From assembly GCF_016056305.1 (NCBI RefSeq), contig NZ_JAECZC010000007.1, positions 191,022-255,021 of the forward strand: a stretch of DNA of 64,000 nt, read 5' to 3'. The DNA is from Amazonocrinis nigriterrae CENA67. GTDB taxonomy: Bacteria; Cyanobacteriota; Cyanobacteriia; Cyanobacteriales; Nostocaceae. The notes under the pieces are model-generated. The model was not told where the DNA came from, did no database searches, and saw only the letters and a list, made by a program, of their open reading frames with translations. Below, one piece after another: positions 54,898 through 63,394 of this stretch. The translations under genes and the position numbers were made by a program. The number at the start of each line of letters is the position of its first letter. The first letter of the stretch is position 1.

Positions 54898-55362
54898 ATG
54901 AATAGCTGGAATCAAAAACTAAAGAAATCATTGCCAATAATTTTAGCTACAACTTGTGGAGTAACTTCATTATTAACTGCAATAGTAGGAACATCTTCCT
55001 TTGCCGTTGCATCAGAATCAACGACTAATCAACATTCACAAGTAAATAATCAACTGATAGCAAATGCATACACTTGCCCTCGTTATGCAGGAGGAGGGCT
55101 GTTAGAAGCTTATGTTGAAACTCCTAATTTTCAGATTTATATTTGTAACAAGCGTGGACAGCTTTTTTACACAAGTACTTCTAAGCTCAATCGTCAAGGT
55201 ATCCGTTCTTTACCCATTGATGTAGAAGAAGGAACAGGATATGTTGCCAAGAATGGAAAATATGAATATCTTGTCAATGGTGCATCCTTAACCATTCTCA
55301 AAAATGGCTATGTTTTGCAAACAGATCCCGTGATTCAATATATAAGTGGTCACTCCAATTAG
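54898..55362 (+). CDS. Secreted protein of unknown function
   Basis: 154 residues. The ATG at 54898 has GAGAGGTG in front. It has a Sec signal peptide with basic start (NQKLKKS), a hydrophobic core (LPIILATTCGVTSLLTAIVG) and a probable cut after AVA near residue 39. The mature part contains QIYICNKRGQLFYTSTSK and GYVAKNGKYEYLVNGASLTILKNG, beta-rich, resembling small periplasmic cyanobacterial proteins with no known role. Two Cys could form a disulfide. Confidence 0.7.
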   Translation: MNSWNQKLKKSLPIILATTCGVTSLLTAIVGTSSFAVASESTTNQHSQVNNQLIANAYTCPRYAGGGLLEAYVETPNFQIYICNKRGQLFYTSTSKLNRQGIRSLPIDVEEGTGYVAKNGKYEYLVNGASLTILKNGYVLQTDPVIQYISGHSN

Positions 55363-55441
55363 TGATGTTGCCAAATAAGAGTTTGGCATTAGGGAGCCAG
55401 TGCGTTGCGTCTGTTATCTTACATATAGGATACTGATACCG

Positions 55442-56143
55442 ATGGATAAATCCCACATTCAGCAACTAATCAAAAGTATTCACCACGAACTACTCCCTAA
55501 CTTACAACTTGAAAGTGTCAATCCCCATAACCCCGTCAAAGTCAGCTATCTCCCAGAACCTTGGCAGCTTGTGGGAGCTGGGAACTACGCCGCAGTAGTC
55601 TATCACCCAGATTACCCAGACCAAGTAGTTAAGATTTACGCCCCTGGTCGCCCAGGCTTTGAGGAGGAAGTAGAAGTTTATCGGCGCTTAGGTTCTCATC
55701 CTGCTTACTCTGAATGTTTATATGCCAAAGATGGCTTTTTAGTTTTAAAACGGTTGTATGGAGTAACTCTCTACGATTGTATGCACCGTGGTCTACGTAT
55801 TCCCAAGCAGGTGATCAGGGACATTGATCAAGCTCTGGATTATGCTCGTAATCGTGGCCTCTACCCCCATGACATTCACGGTCGTAATGTAATGATGTAT
55901 CAAGGTAGAGGATTAGTTGTAGATATTTCAGATTTCCTCGATCAAGAAACTTGCTCAAAGTGGAATGACCTGAAAAAGGCATATTATTGGTTATATTTGC
56001 CTTTACTCTACCCGCTGCGTCTACGGATACCATACTTTGTTCTGGATATTGTCCGCAAGAGCTATCGCTGGGGAACGAAGTTCCCAGCTGTATGTCGTCA
56101 GTTAATCAAGATGCTACGTCAGCATATACTTTTTAAACGTTAG
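55442..56143 (+). CDS. Serine/threonine-protein-kinase-like protein
   Basis: 233 residues from ATG 55442. Kinase-fold motifs: glycine-poor loop VGAGNYAAVV, the ATP-binding Lys in DQVVKIYAPG, helix-C Glu in FEEEVEVYRRL, catalytic loop LYPHDIHGRNVMM (Asp and Asn present, His-Asp-Ile-His-Gly-Arg-Asn), and metal Asp in VVDISDFLD (DIS in place of DFG). The C-lobe is short and rich in aromatic helices. It is smaller than Hanks kinases and closer to bacterial Kdo/RIO-like small kinases. Substrate not known. It is followed 126 bases later by miaB. Confidence 0.8.
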   Translation: MDKSHIQQLIKSIHHELLPNLQLESVNPHNPVKVSYLPEPWQLVGAGNYAAVVYHPDYPDQVVKIYAPGRPGFEEEVEVYRRLGSHPAYSECLYAKDGFLVLKRLYGVTLYDCMHRGLRIPKQVIRDIDQALDYARNRGLYPHDIHGRNVMMYQGRGLVVDISDFLDQETCSKWNDLKKAYYWLYLPLLYPLRLRIPYFVLDIVRKSYRWGTKFPAVCRQLIKMLRQHILFKR

Positions 56144-56175
56144 CCTGATTGATTTGCCAGACTGAATATATTTGA

Positions 56176-56210
56176 GAATATCGCTACACTGATTAGAATA
56201 TCGCTACACT
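56176..56210. repeat. Twin direct repeat upstream of miaB
   Basis: GAATATCGCTACACT occurs twice (56176-56190 and 56196-56210) with a 20-base period, 60 bases before the miaB start. It could be a duplicated regulator site or simple slippage. Confidence 0.4.
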
Positions 56211-56269
56211 TATTAAAGTGAATCAAAATAAAACTGATATAACGTTACGCTGACTAAGCCTAATTTCCC

Positions 56270-57634
56270 ATGACCACTTCTAAACGCCGCTACCACATTA
56301 CTACCTTCGGTTGTCAAATGAATAAAGCTGACTCAGAGCGCATGGCTGGCATTTTAGAAGACATGGGCTTTGAGTGGTCAGAAGACCCCAATCATGCAGA
56401 TTTGATTCTCTACAATACCTGTACAATTCGCGATAATGCTGAACAAAAGGTATATTCCTACCTTGGGAGACAAGCTAAACGCAAGCATGAGCAGCCAGAT
56501 TTAACTTTGATTGTGGCTGGTTGCGTTGCTCAACAGGAAGGCGAAGCGCTGTTGCGACGCGTGCCAGAATTAGATTTGGTGATGGGCCCACAATACGCCA
56601 ACCGTCTCAAAGATTTGCTAGAGTCGGTGTCTGAGGGTAATCAAGTGGTGGCAACTGAGCCAATTCACATTATGGAAGATATCACCCAGCCGCGTCGAGA
56701 TAGCAAAATTACTGCTTGGGTGAATGTGATTTATGGCTGCAACGAACGCTGCACTTACTGTGTAGTTCCTAATGTGCGTGGTGTAGAACAATCCCGTACA
56801 CCAGAAGTAATTCGCGCCGAAATGGCAGAAATCGCTCGCCAAGGTTACAAGGAAGTGACTTTGCTTGGTCAAAATATTGATGCTTATGGCAGAGATTTGC
56901 CTGGTGTGACAGCAGAAGGTCGCCATCTGCACACATTCACAGATTTACTGTATTATGTGCATGATGTGCCAGGGATTGAGCGGTTAAGATTTGCCACTAG
57001 CCATCCCAGATATTTCACGGAAAGACTCATAAAAGCTTGTGCTGAATTGCCCAAAGTCTGCGAACACTTTCATATTCCTTTTCAATCTGGGGATAATGAA
57101 GTTTTGAAAGCGATGGCGCGGGGTTACACCCATGAGAAATATCGGCGGATCATCGATACTATCCGGCGGTACATGCCAGATGCATCGATTAGTGCTGATG
57201 CAATTGTGGGATTTCCTGGGGAAACAGAAGCACAGTTTGAAAATACTTTGAAACTGGTAGAAGATATCGGCTTTGACCTGTTGAATACAGCAGCATATTC
57301 ACCTCGACCGGGGACACCCGCAGCTTTGTGGACAAATCAACTGAGTGAGGAAGTCAAAAGCGATCGCCTACAAAGATTAAATCATTTAGTGGCAATCAAA
57401 GCAGCCGAGCGATCGCAACGTTACTTTGGTCGCATTGAAGAAGTGTTGGTGGAAGACCAAAACCCTAAAGATAAAACTCAGGTGATGGGACGCACCGCCG
57501 GCAATCGTCTGACGTTTTTCACTGGCGATATCAATGAACTCAAAGGAAAGTTGGTGAAGGTAAAAATTACTGAAGTTCGCGCTTTTAGCTTGACTGGTGA
57601 ACCAGTTGAAATCCCACAACCCATCCCAGTTTAA
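56270..57634 (+). CDS. miaB: tRNA-2-methylthio-N6-dimethylallyladenosine synthase
   Basis: 454 residues, a radical-SAM methylthiotransferase that adds a methylthio group to i6A37 of tRNAs reading UNN codons. The UPF0004 N-terminal domain has [16 protein letters not shown] and its three Cys ligands (Cys in [19 protein letters not shown]). The radical-SAM cluster motif is [11 protein letters not shown], and the TRAM domain is near the end ([22 protein letters not shown]). Full length and intact. It stands as a single gene after the kinase-like gene. Confidence 0.97.
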   Translation: MTTSKRRYHITTFGCQMNKADSERMAGILEDMGFEWSEDPNHADLILYNTCTIRDNAEQKVYSYLGRQAKRKHEQPDLTLIVAGCVAQQEGEALLRRVPELDLVMGPQYANRLKDLLESVSEGNQVVATEPIHIMEDITQPRRDSKITAWVNVIYGCNERCTYCVVPNVRGVEQSRTPEVIRAEMAEIARQGYKEVTLLGQNIDAYGRDLPGVTAEGRHLHTFTDLLYYVHDVPGIERLRFATSHPRYFTERLIKACAELPKVCEHFHIPFQSGDNEVLKAMARGYTHEKYRRIIDTIRRYMPDASISADAIVGFPGETEAQFENTLKLVEDIGFDLLNTAAYSPRPGTPAALWTNQLSEEVKSDRLQRLNHLVAIKAAERSQRYFGRIEEVLVEDQNPKDKTQVMGRTAGNRLTFFTGDINELKGKLVKVKITEVRAFSLTGEPVEIPQPIPV

Positions 57635-57689
57635 TGCAATAAACAGAAATATCCGGCTGTTGGCTGTCAAAATAATTCGTAATTGATAA

Positions 57690-58085
57690 TTCGTGAGGAA
57701 GTCGGAGTCTTGGCGGTTTCCGTCGAGTCCGAACTTCCGTTAGCGAAGCGGTAGCGACGTTCGCGTAGCGTCTCCCCTTGGGAGAAGGAGCGTCACCCGA
57801 AGGGTAATTCGTAATTATTAGCCCATACCTAAAGGTAGCCGCTCTGAATAATGAATAAATTTCTTTTTTTTCATTAATAAATTAAGGAGCCACTGCGGTG
57901 AGGCAGCCCCCATCTTGGCGGTTTCCGTCGTTAGCGCAGCTAAGCTGTGTCTTCTCCCAAAGGGAGACGCCAAAGGCGAACGAGCGTCTGGGGGACTGCC
58001 GTTAGCAAGAGCGTTAGCGAGCCTGCGAGCGTCACCCGGAGGGTCTTGGGCTTTGCCCAAGTGGAGCAAGTGGCGTGAGCTTGCA
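57690..58085. repeat. Interspersed GC-rich repeat cluster downstream of miaB
   Basis: Modules GTCTTGGCGGTTTCCGTCG, GTTAGCGAAGCGGTAGCGA, GCGTAGCGTCTCCCCTTGGG and GGGTCTTGGGCTTTGCCCAA appear, the same set as at 62745-63265. TAATTCGTAATT blocks flank both sides. Apparent frames here on both strands (58-85 codons) are products of these repeats and not genes. Confidence 0.75.
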
Positions 58086-58168
58086 CCCTCAAGGAATTAA
58101 TTCTTAATTCCTAGTTAATGAATTTTTAATTACGAATTACGAATTACGAATTAGTAATTATTTGGTCA

Positions 58169-58954
58169 TCAATCAACCTGTATCTGTGTACCAATTGATG
58201 GACGGTTAAATGCTTGCCAAGCATTGCCACCGCGCAGGAAAACTTCCATCCAGCGGGTATCTTTGCCTTGTGCATCAGTCCAACCACTGCTACCTGGTGC
58301 AAAAGCTAACTGTCCAGCTTCAACAGCAAAGCTACCATCGCTTTTTATCGCTTCGTGTTGCTTTTCACCGATTTGCAAACGTATAACTTGTCCTTCGTGG
58401 GCTTTTATAGCCTCATGTTTAATCGTGGTTTTCAAGTTGCCGTAACCGTCAATATAAGCAATACAGTTGGGTGGTACGTCGGGTATCTCAGAAAGTGGTA
58501 TCTTATCATCTAAAGCATCTGGTTGACCTAATGCGATCGCACCCGCTGCTTCTGGAAACAAATCACGAGAACGAAACTGTGAACCTTCTGCCGCAACAGT
58601 AGCCCAACGCAACTCCACAGCCAGATCCCGCACAAAGGAGAAAGCATAACCTGCATTCACACCGATGACCCGCACACCCGTTGGCAGGCGTGCATAAGCC
58701 AACCGTTCCCCCGCATTATCAGCACGCGCCTGTTCATCATCTTTGCGAGGCGCGACGTTGTGGTAAATAATTGTTCCGGCGGGGGCTTTATTCAAGCCTA
58801 ACTGCGCGATACAAAAACCTGCCGCTAAGGTTGCAAAAGCTGGTACGGGTGTGAGTATCGGTTCAGCATCCGGTAGATAAAGTTTCAACTGTTGCACTAC
58901 TTCTGCAAAGGCGAGGTCGCCAAAGCCGTAATCAGCAATGATATGAACTAGCAT
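58169..58954 (-). CDS. SAM hydrolase / SAM-dependent halogenase family protein (DUF62)
   Basis: 261 residues. The start MLVHIIADYGFGDLAFAEV matches the family opening with the conserved Asp. VRVIGVNAGYAF, SQFRSRDLFPEAAGAIA (the NSG/RDxFxPAA-like core) and AYIDGYGNLKT (the D-YGN motif) follow in order, then a C-terminal beta-barrel. Most members hydrolyse S-adenosyl-methionine to adenosine and methionine, and a few chlorinate or fluorinate. Halogenase-specific residues cannot be judged, so hydrolysis is the default. Single gene, with 470 bases of AT-rich spacer upstream. Confidence 0.75.
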   Translation of the reverse strand: MLVHIIADYGFGDLAFAEVVQQLKLYLPDAEPILTPVPAFATLAAGFCIAQLGLNKAPAGTIIYHNVAPRKDDEQARADNAGERLAYARLPTGVRVIGVNAGYAFSFVRDLAVELRWATVAAEGSQFRSRDLFPEAAGAIALGQPDALDDKIPLSEIPDVPPNCIAYIDGYGNLKTTIKHEAIKAHEGQVIRLQIGEKQHEAIKSDGSFAVEAGQLAFAPGSSGWTDAQGKDTRWMEVFLRGGNAWQAFNRPSIGTQIQVD

Positions 58955-59427
58955 AAAGTCCTGTCTCCTTTTTCCTTTGCTTATTTACGAACCTTGTTAG
59001 CGATCGCAACAACTTGAAAATTAATCACTTCAGGATTCCCCAATTCTGAGTTGAAAAGTAATTTATTTAACGACAGATATTTTTTGAATAATTCCAAGTT
59101 AATAGTTACTGTGCTTTACACACATGTATCAAATGACATAAAGTCCTTTATCTGTCCTATGCTTTATTGCTGCATTAGTTTCTGCATCAACTCTGGCAAT
59201 TAGCAATCCTTCATGAAATTCTTTCTTCTTTCTTTATATATTTTGTGGTTCATCATTTTAGCTTTACTACTAAAGTAAATATATTTAAAGTTTAGTTTTA
59301 AATTTAACCTTATATCTCCTAAGTAAGATGATCGTTTCTCTCATCAGCAGGATGGAACACTTGCAAAACTTGATCACTGTAAAAGAGTGATTTTTTGAAA
59401 ACAAGTTCTTCATCAAGAGGTTTAAAA
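58955..59427. other. Intergenic, divergent promoter region
   Basis: An AT-rich spacer between divergently transcribed genes. One HIP1 site is near 59003. No ORF, RNA or repeat family was recognised. Confidence 0.5.
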
Positions 59428-60549
59428 ATGACAGCGAAGAATGGAAAGCGCAAAATTCGTTACGCCGTTGTTGGTTTAGGTTGGTTTGCTCAACAAGCTG
59501 CTTTACCTGCATTTGCCCATGCCGAAAACTCTCAATTAGTTGCTTTAGTTTCAGATGACCCTACTAAACGTGAAGAACTTAGCAAGAAGTACGGTATCAA
59601 GCGTACTTACTCCTATGACGAGTACGAGGACTGTCTGACAAGCGGTGAGGTTGATGCAGTTTATATTGCACTACCAAATCATCTGCACCGTGATTACACT
59701 GTGCGTGCAGCAAATCAGGCAATTCACGTACTGTGTGAAAAGCCAATGGCTGTCACTGAACAAGAATGTGAGGACATGATTAAAGCCGCCAATGACAACG
59801 GCGTGAAATTGATGATTGCTTACCGTTTACACCTAGAACCAGCAAACTTACAAGCGATCGAAATTATACGTTCAGGACAAATTGGTGAACCGCGCATCTT
59901 TAACTCGGTTTTCACTCAACAAGTAGAGCAGGGTAATATTCGTTTACAACATGTTAAAGGCGGTGGCACGCTTTATGATATCGGCATCTATTGCATTAAC
60001 GCTGCGCGTTATCTATTTCAAGATGAACCAATCGAAATTTTTGCCATAGCTGCTAATAAGGGAGAACAACGCTTCAGCGAAGTAGAAGAAATGGCCAGCG
60101 TCATCTTGCGTTTTCCCCATGAGCGAGTAGCAACCTTTACCTGTAGCTTTGGCGCGGCAAGTGTTTCGACTTATCAAATCGTAGGTACCAAAGGCGACTT
60201 GCGAGTAGATCCTGCCTATTCATGGCAGGGAGAACTCAAGCATTATTTGACAATCAATGGTGAAACCCAAGAGCAGACTTTTGCAGATCACGATCAGCTA
60301 GCAGCCGAATTTGTCTACTTTTCAGACTGTATTTTACAAGATAAAGACCCAGAACCATCGGGGATAGAAGGTTTAAACGATGTTCGCATCATTCGGGCAC
60401 TTTATAATTCAATTCAAAGCGGTAAACCTGTACGAGTACAGAGTATTCAACGCCCTCAACATGTCACATCAGCTCAAACCATTGAGCGTCCTCCTCTTGA
60501 GGAAAAGCCAGACTTAATTCATGCAGCTGAACCTTCTACTAAATCGTAA
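59428..60549 (+). CDS. Gfo/Idh/MocA-family oxidoreductase
   Basis: 373 residues from ATG 59428 (MTAKNGKRKIRYAVVGLG; AAGAGG upstream). NAD(P)-binding Rossmann fold with IRYAVVGLGWFAQQAALPAF, the family motif VLCEKPMAVTEQE (Lys in EKP) and the C-terminal substrate domain with GGGTLYDIGIYCINAARYLF (Asp and His-like positions). It oxidises or reduces a sugar, inositol or similar substrate; the exact one is not visible. Length is normal. A proline-rich, charged tail (IERPPLEEKPDLIH) is unusual and may be disordered. Confidence 0.88.
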   Translation: MTAKNGKRKIRYAVVGLGWFAQQAALPAFAHAENSQLVALVSDDPTKREELSKKYGIKRTYSYDEYEDCLTSGEVDAVYIALPNHLHRDYTVRAANQAIHVLCEKPMAVTEQECEDMIKAANDNGVKLMIAYRLHLEPANLQAIEIIRSGQIGEPRIFNSVFTQQVEQGNIRLQHVKGGGTLYDIGIYCINAARYLFQDEPIEIFAIAANKGEQRFSEVEEMASVILRFPHERVATFTCSFGAASVSTYQIVGTKGDLRVDPAYSWQGELKHYLTINGETQEQTFADHDQLAAEFVYFSDCILQDKDPEPSGIEGLNDVRIIRALYNSIQSGKPVRVQSIQRPQHVTSAQTIERPPLEEKPDLIHAAEPSTKS

Positions 60550-60826
60550 TATCAAAAAAGCTCCTCTCCCAACCTTGGGAGAGGAATTTAGAATCGGGTT
60601 AAGGGTTTATCAAGAAAGGCAGAGGGCAGAGGGCAGAAGGCAGAAGGGATTTATCCCTTCTCCTGAGTGCCCGAACCATCTGCGCGACCGGAGGGAGCAA
60701 GGGTTTAAGACCCCCACCAAATTTCAAGAAAGGTGGCTCCTTTTCAGGAGGGGTTTGAATCCCCTTCTGAAAAGAACCTTCTGCCCTCTGCCTCCTGCCT
60801 TCTGCCTTCTTCAAGCAAGAAGTCTA
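60550..60826. repeat. Repeat block with long imperfect hairpin
   Basis: GGCAGAGGGCAGAGGGCAGA (60619) and its inverse TTCTGCCCTCTGCCTCCTGC (60779) bracket 60619-60815, with GGGTTTAAGACCCCC and GGGTTTGAATCCCC inside. The block resembles the one between the lanthipeptide precursors and lanM at 21364-21548, suggesting a mobile repeat. No gene. Confidence 0.6.
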
Positions 60827-61135
60827 TTAATTTTTTTTGATTTCACGAGCCATCTTGAGGTAATAGTCCATTTTAGCTTCAGGACGACGGCGTTTAGTGG
60901 TGGAAGTTTCAGCTGTATTATCCTGCTTAGTTTCAGCAATCTCTTTAGTAGAAATTCGTTTTATACTTTGCGCGTCATCAGATTCTAAGAAACTAGTAGA
61001 ACTGTTGTATCCGAAGATGTTAACGAAAAAGCCAAAGGCATTTTTGATAAAATTCGTAAAAATTTTCAAAAATACAGTTAAAAAGCCTTCAATACGAATG
61101 AAAAAGTTGCGAATAAATTGAGGAAGACGAACCAT
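60827..61135 (-). CDS. Small cyanobacterial protein, hypothetical
   Basis: 102 residues. The ATG at 61135 has GGAGGTCGCT in front. It opens with MVRLPQFIRNFFIRIEGFLTVFLKIFTNFIKNAFGFFVNIFG, an amphipathic/hydrophobic helix pair, then a Ser/Thr-rich linker and a basic tail (TKRRRPEAKMDYYLKMAREIKKN). The domain style (hydrophobic N-terminus, basic C-terminus) is common in small conserved cyanobacterial membrane-associated proteins of unknown function. Single gene. Confidence 0.7.
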   Translation of the reverse strand: MVRLPQFIRNFFIRIEGFLTVFLKIFTNFIKNAFGFFVNIFGYNSSTSFLESDDAQSIKRISTKEIAETKQDNTAETSTTKRRRPEAKMDYYLKMAREIKKN

Positions 61136-61419
61136 AGCGACCTCCATGAATACCTATTAATATTGTGTTCTAATTCCACAATCCTAGGTTAAGCACTTAA
61201 TGATTCTCTATCAACATAGAAGGTGCAATGTATTATACTTACTCAATAATTATTGCGATAAATTGAGGTACAGGGTAATTGCAGAAGCAATTGAGGAATT
61301 GCTTCTACGGTTTGGCTAGAAATACACTGATACATTACTTTTTCTAGCTGAAAAGAGAAGTTTTATATGGTGTTACATCTTGATGATTGACATACTCCCC
61401 ACAATTCAATTCGGAGGCT

Positions 61420-61875
61420 TTACGCATCACGCCTCGTAAATTTTCTAGATATGCCATCAGGGCTGGCTTCTGTGGTCAAATCTGGATGATCAGGATAAAT
61501 CGCTTGATCATTGGGGGTACGGTCTCCTACTTCTAGATAAACGGCAACCACCGACGATTGATTCACTAAATGATGTCCATTTGCTTCACCTGCGGGAAAT
61601 CCTGCTGCCATTCCTGGTGTGAGAATTTCTGCTCCTGCATCTGTAACTAAGGTCAGTTCACCCTCTAAAATATAGATGAACTCATCTTGATGAGAATGCC
61701 AGTGTCTTAAAGCAGAACAGCTTCCTGGCTCTAATGTCACCAGATTGACTCCAAAATTATTTAATCCTGCAAAGTTGCCTAACCGTTGTCGTATTCGTCC
61801 TGCAACCATTGGCTTGAACTCATCGGGGTAAGCTGTGCCTCTTTCAGTAGGCACTTGTTTAGGGTCGATAATCAT
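61420..61875 (-). CDS. Cupin-domain protein
   Basis: 151 residues from the ATG at 61875 (MIIDPKQVPTERGTAYPDEF). A TTG-started extension to 61971 is less likely. The cupin core shows metal-site residues HWHSHQDEFIYILEGELTLV and GEANGHHLVNQS, after GVNLVTLEPGS. It is homologous to small transcription-associated or sugar-modifying cupins. The ligand is unknown. It is preceded on the map by a 62028-62465 gene in the same direction, about 150 bases apart. Confidence 0.85.
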   Translation of the reverse strand: MIIDPKQVPTERGTAYPDEFKPMVAGRIRQRLGNFAGLNNFGVNLVTLEPGSCSALRHWHSHQDEFIYILEGELTLVTDAGAEILTPGMAAGFPAGEANGHHLVNQSSVVAVYLEVGDRTPNDQAIYPDHPDLTTEASPDGISRKFTRRDA

Positions 61876-62027
61876 AAAATTAGTAATATTGGACTTAAGT
61901 AAAACTACAGGTTGTAGCGACAATTGATGAATTGCCGCTACATAAAAATCAGGGTTTCGGCTGGGAAACAATTACCCCACCTGCATTTGAGGGGGCGCAC
62001 GCCTAGCTGTATTCATTCCCTTGTCGG

Positions 62028-62465
62028 TTATGCTTTGGTGTAGTTATCGATTACCTTGGCAAAGTCTGGCACTGCTTCTTGTACATGTTGCTTGGCTGAA
62101 CCGCGAAATTTTTCATAGGTTCCTCGTACGATTTGGCGCTTCACACTCTTGATCCTAGTATCAGTAACACTCAGTAGTGCGTCCGCTGTGCGATCGCGAC
62201 TGGTAATGAGATACTCAACAGGATCACCTTTGTCTACACCTTCATTCCAGAGCGGATCAAGCGCCGTCAAACACTGTGGTAAAATCTGCTCAACAACATA
62301 GGGGATGTAGCCGGGCTTGATTCCCTTGAGGGCAGCGAAAGCAGTTTTCAAGGCGATACCGCTGATGCCTGACTTTGCAGCTAGCTGCGCTTCAATCATG
62401 TTGCAGCAGTCATCAACCACCTGAGCTTTTTTGTTTGGGTTCGAGAGTCCGTCACTAAGTCCCAT
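62028..62465 (-). CDS. Hypothetical protein, conserved helical
   Basis: 145 residues. AGAGGAGTGAC supplies a strong ribosome site. All-helical, no signal peptide: MGLSDGLSNPNKKAQVVDDCCNMIEAQLAAKSG, then GIKPGYIPYVVEQILPQCLTALDPLW, and KQHVQEAVPDFAKVIDNYTKA. It resembles uncharacterised DUF-type proteins of actinobacteria and cyanobacteria that I cannot name securely. Probably upstream of the cupin in one leftward unit. Confidence 0.7.
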   Translation of the reverse strand: MGLSDGLSNPNKKAQVVDDCCNMIEAQLAAKSGISGIALKTAFAALKGIKPGYIPYVVEQILPQCLTALDPLWNEGVDKGDPVEYLITSRDRTADALLSVTDTRIKSVKRQIVRGTYEKFRGSAKQHVQEAVPDFAKVIDNYTKA

Positions 62466-62550
62466 GTCACTCCTCTTTGGTGTCTTCGCACCTAATTTTC
62501 ACTGAACTACTTTCTTAGAATAAGAAATCACAACAGAAAATGGTAAGCGA

Positions 62551-62691
62551 ATGTGCATTGAAATTAATCCATTGTTAATTGAAAGAGTTAGAGGATTATC
62601 CATTGAACAGCTAGAAACTTTGGGAGAAGCATTGTTAGATTTTTCAGAAGTTGCTGAACTCGAAGCTTGGTTAAACCAACAAGAAGTATAA
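62551..62691 (+). pseudogene. DUF4351 C-terminal remnant (Rpn-type nuclease family)
   Basis: A 46-codon frame reading IEINPLLIERVRGLSIEQLE then TLGEALLDFSEVAELEAWL. This is the tell-tale C-terminal domain (DUF4351) of Rpn/PD-(D/E)XK transposase-like proteins in cyanobacteria. The upstream nuclease domain is absent, so it is a fragment. Confidence 0.7.
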
Positions 62692-62744
62692 ATAATCGCT
62701 TAAATAATTAAACTTTGGCTAAGTCGGGGATAGTATAGCAAAGT

Positions 62745-63265
62745 GCTGAGGAGCCAGCCGCGTGGTGTTAGCGAAGCGGTAGCGAGTCTTCTCCCAAGGG
62801 GAGACGCTGCGCGAACGAGCGTCGGCAGCGCGCAGAAAGGGGGTCTCCACGCCACTTGCTACAACGGGGGGAACCCCCCTTCGGGTTCGGGGGTGACGCT
62901 CCTGCGTCGCTAACGCTTCGCTAACGCAATCGGCGGAAACCGCCAAGACTGCGACCCCCTCACCGCAACGCAGTGGCTCCCCATGAGCGACTGCCGCGCA
63001 TGGTTTCCCGACTTGAGCGGACTGGCGTTGCTAAGTGCTGTAGACGCTTCTGCGGCTTCCCGCAGGGTGGAGCCACTGCGGTGAGGCAGTACGGTGAGTC
63101 CAGTGCGGTCTTGGGCTTTGCCCAAGTGGAGCAACTGGCGTTAGCGTCGCTAACGCTCTTGCTAACGCAATCGGCGGAAACCGCCAAGACGGGCGCTGCT
63201 TCACCAAGACGGGGACTGGACTCACCAAGACTGCGACTGCCTCACCAAGTGGAGCATATGGCGTT
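62745..63265. repeat. Mosaic of interspersed GC-rich repeats, about 520 bases
   Basis: Modules recur many times: GTTAGCGAAGCGGTAGCGAG, TTCTCCCAAGGGGAGACGC, CGGCGGAAACCGCCAAGAC (three times), GCGGTGAGGCAGTACGGTGA, TCTTGGGCTTTGCCCAA and GGCGTTGCTGAATA. GC content and both-strand frames come from the repeats. Several frames (65-108 codons) are not real genes. Confidence 0.8.
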
Positions 63266-63394
63266 GCTGAATATAAACCCGGTTATTTCAAGGCTTTGAG
63301 CCATCAGCATTGTCCTAACAGATGTGATACCAATTTAGATTGGAGACAGAGCAGATAAGGGAAACTGAGAATCATCGTTTAGAGATCTCTACCG

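Noticed and set aside
57915..58100. Open frames after miaB
   Set aside because: They coincide with interspersed repeat modules and read on both strands.
62745..63299. Several 65-108 codon frames on both strands
   Set aside because: They run through shared dispersed repeat modules, have no ribosome sites, and the same modules give frames elsewhere.
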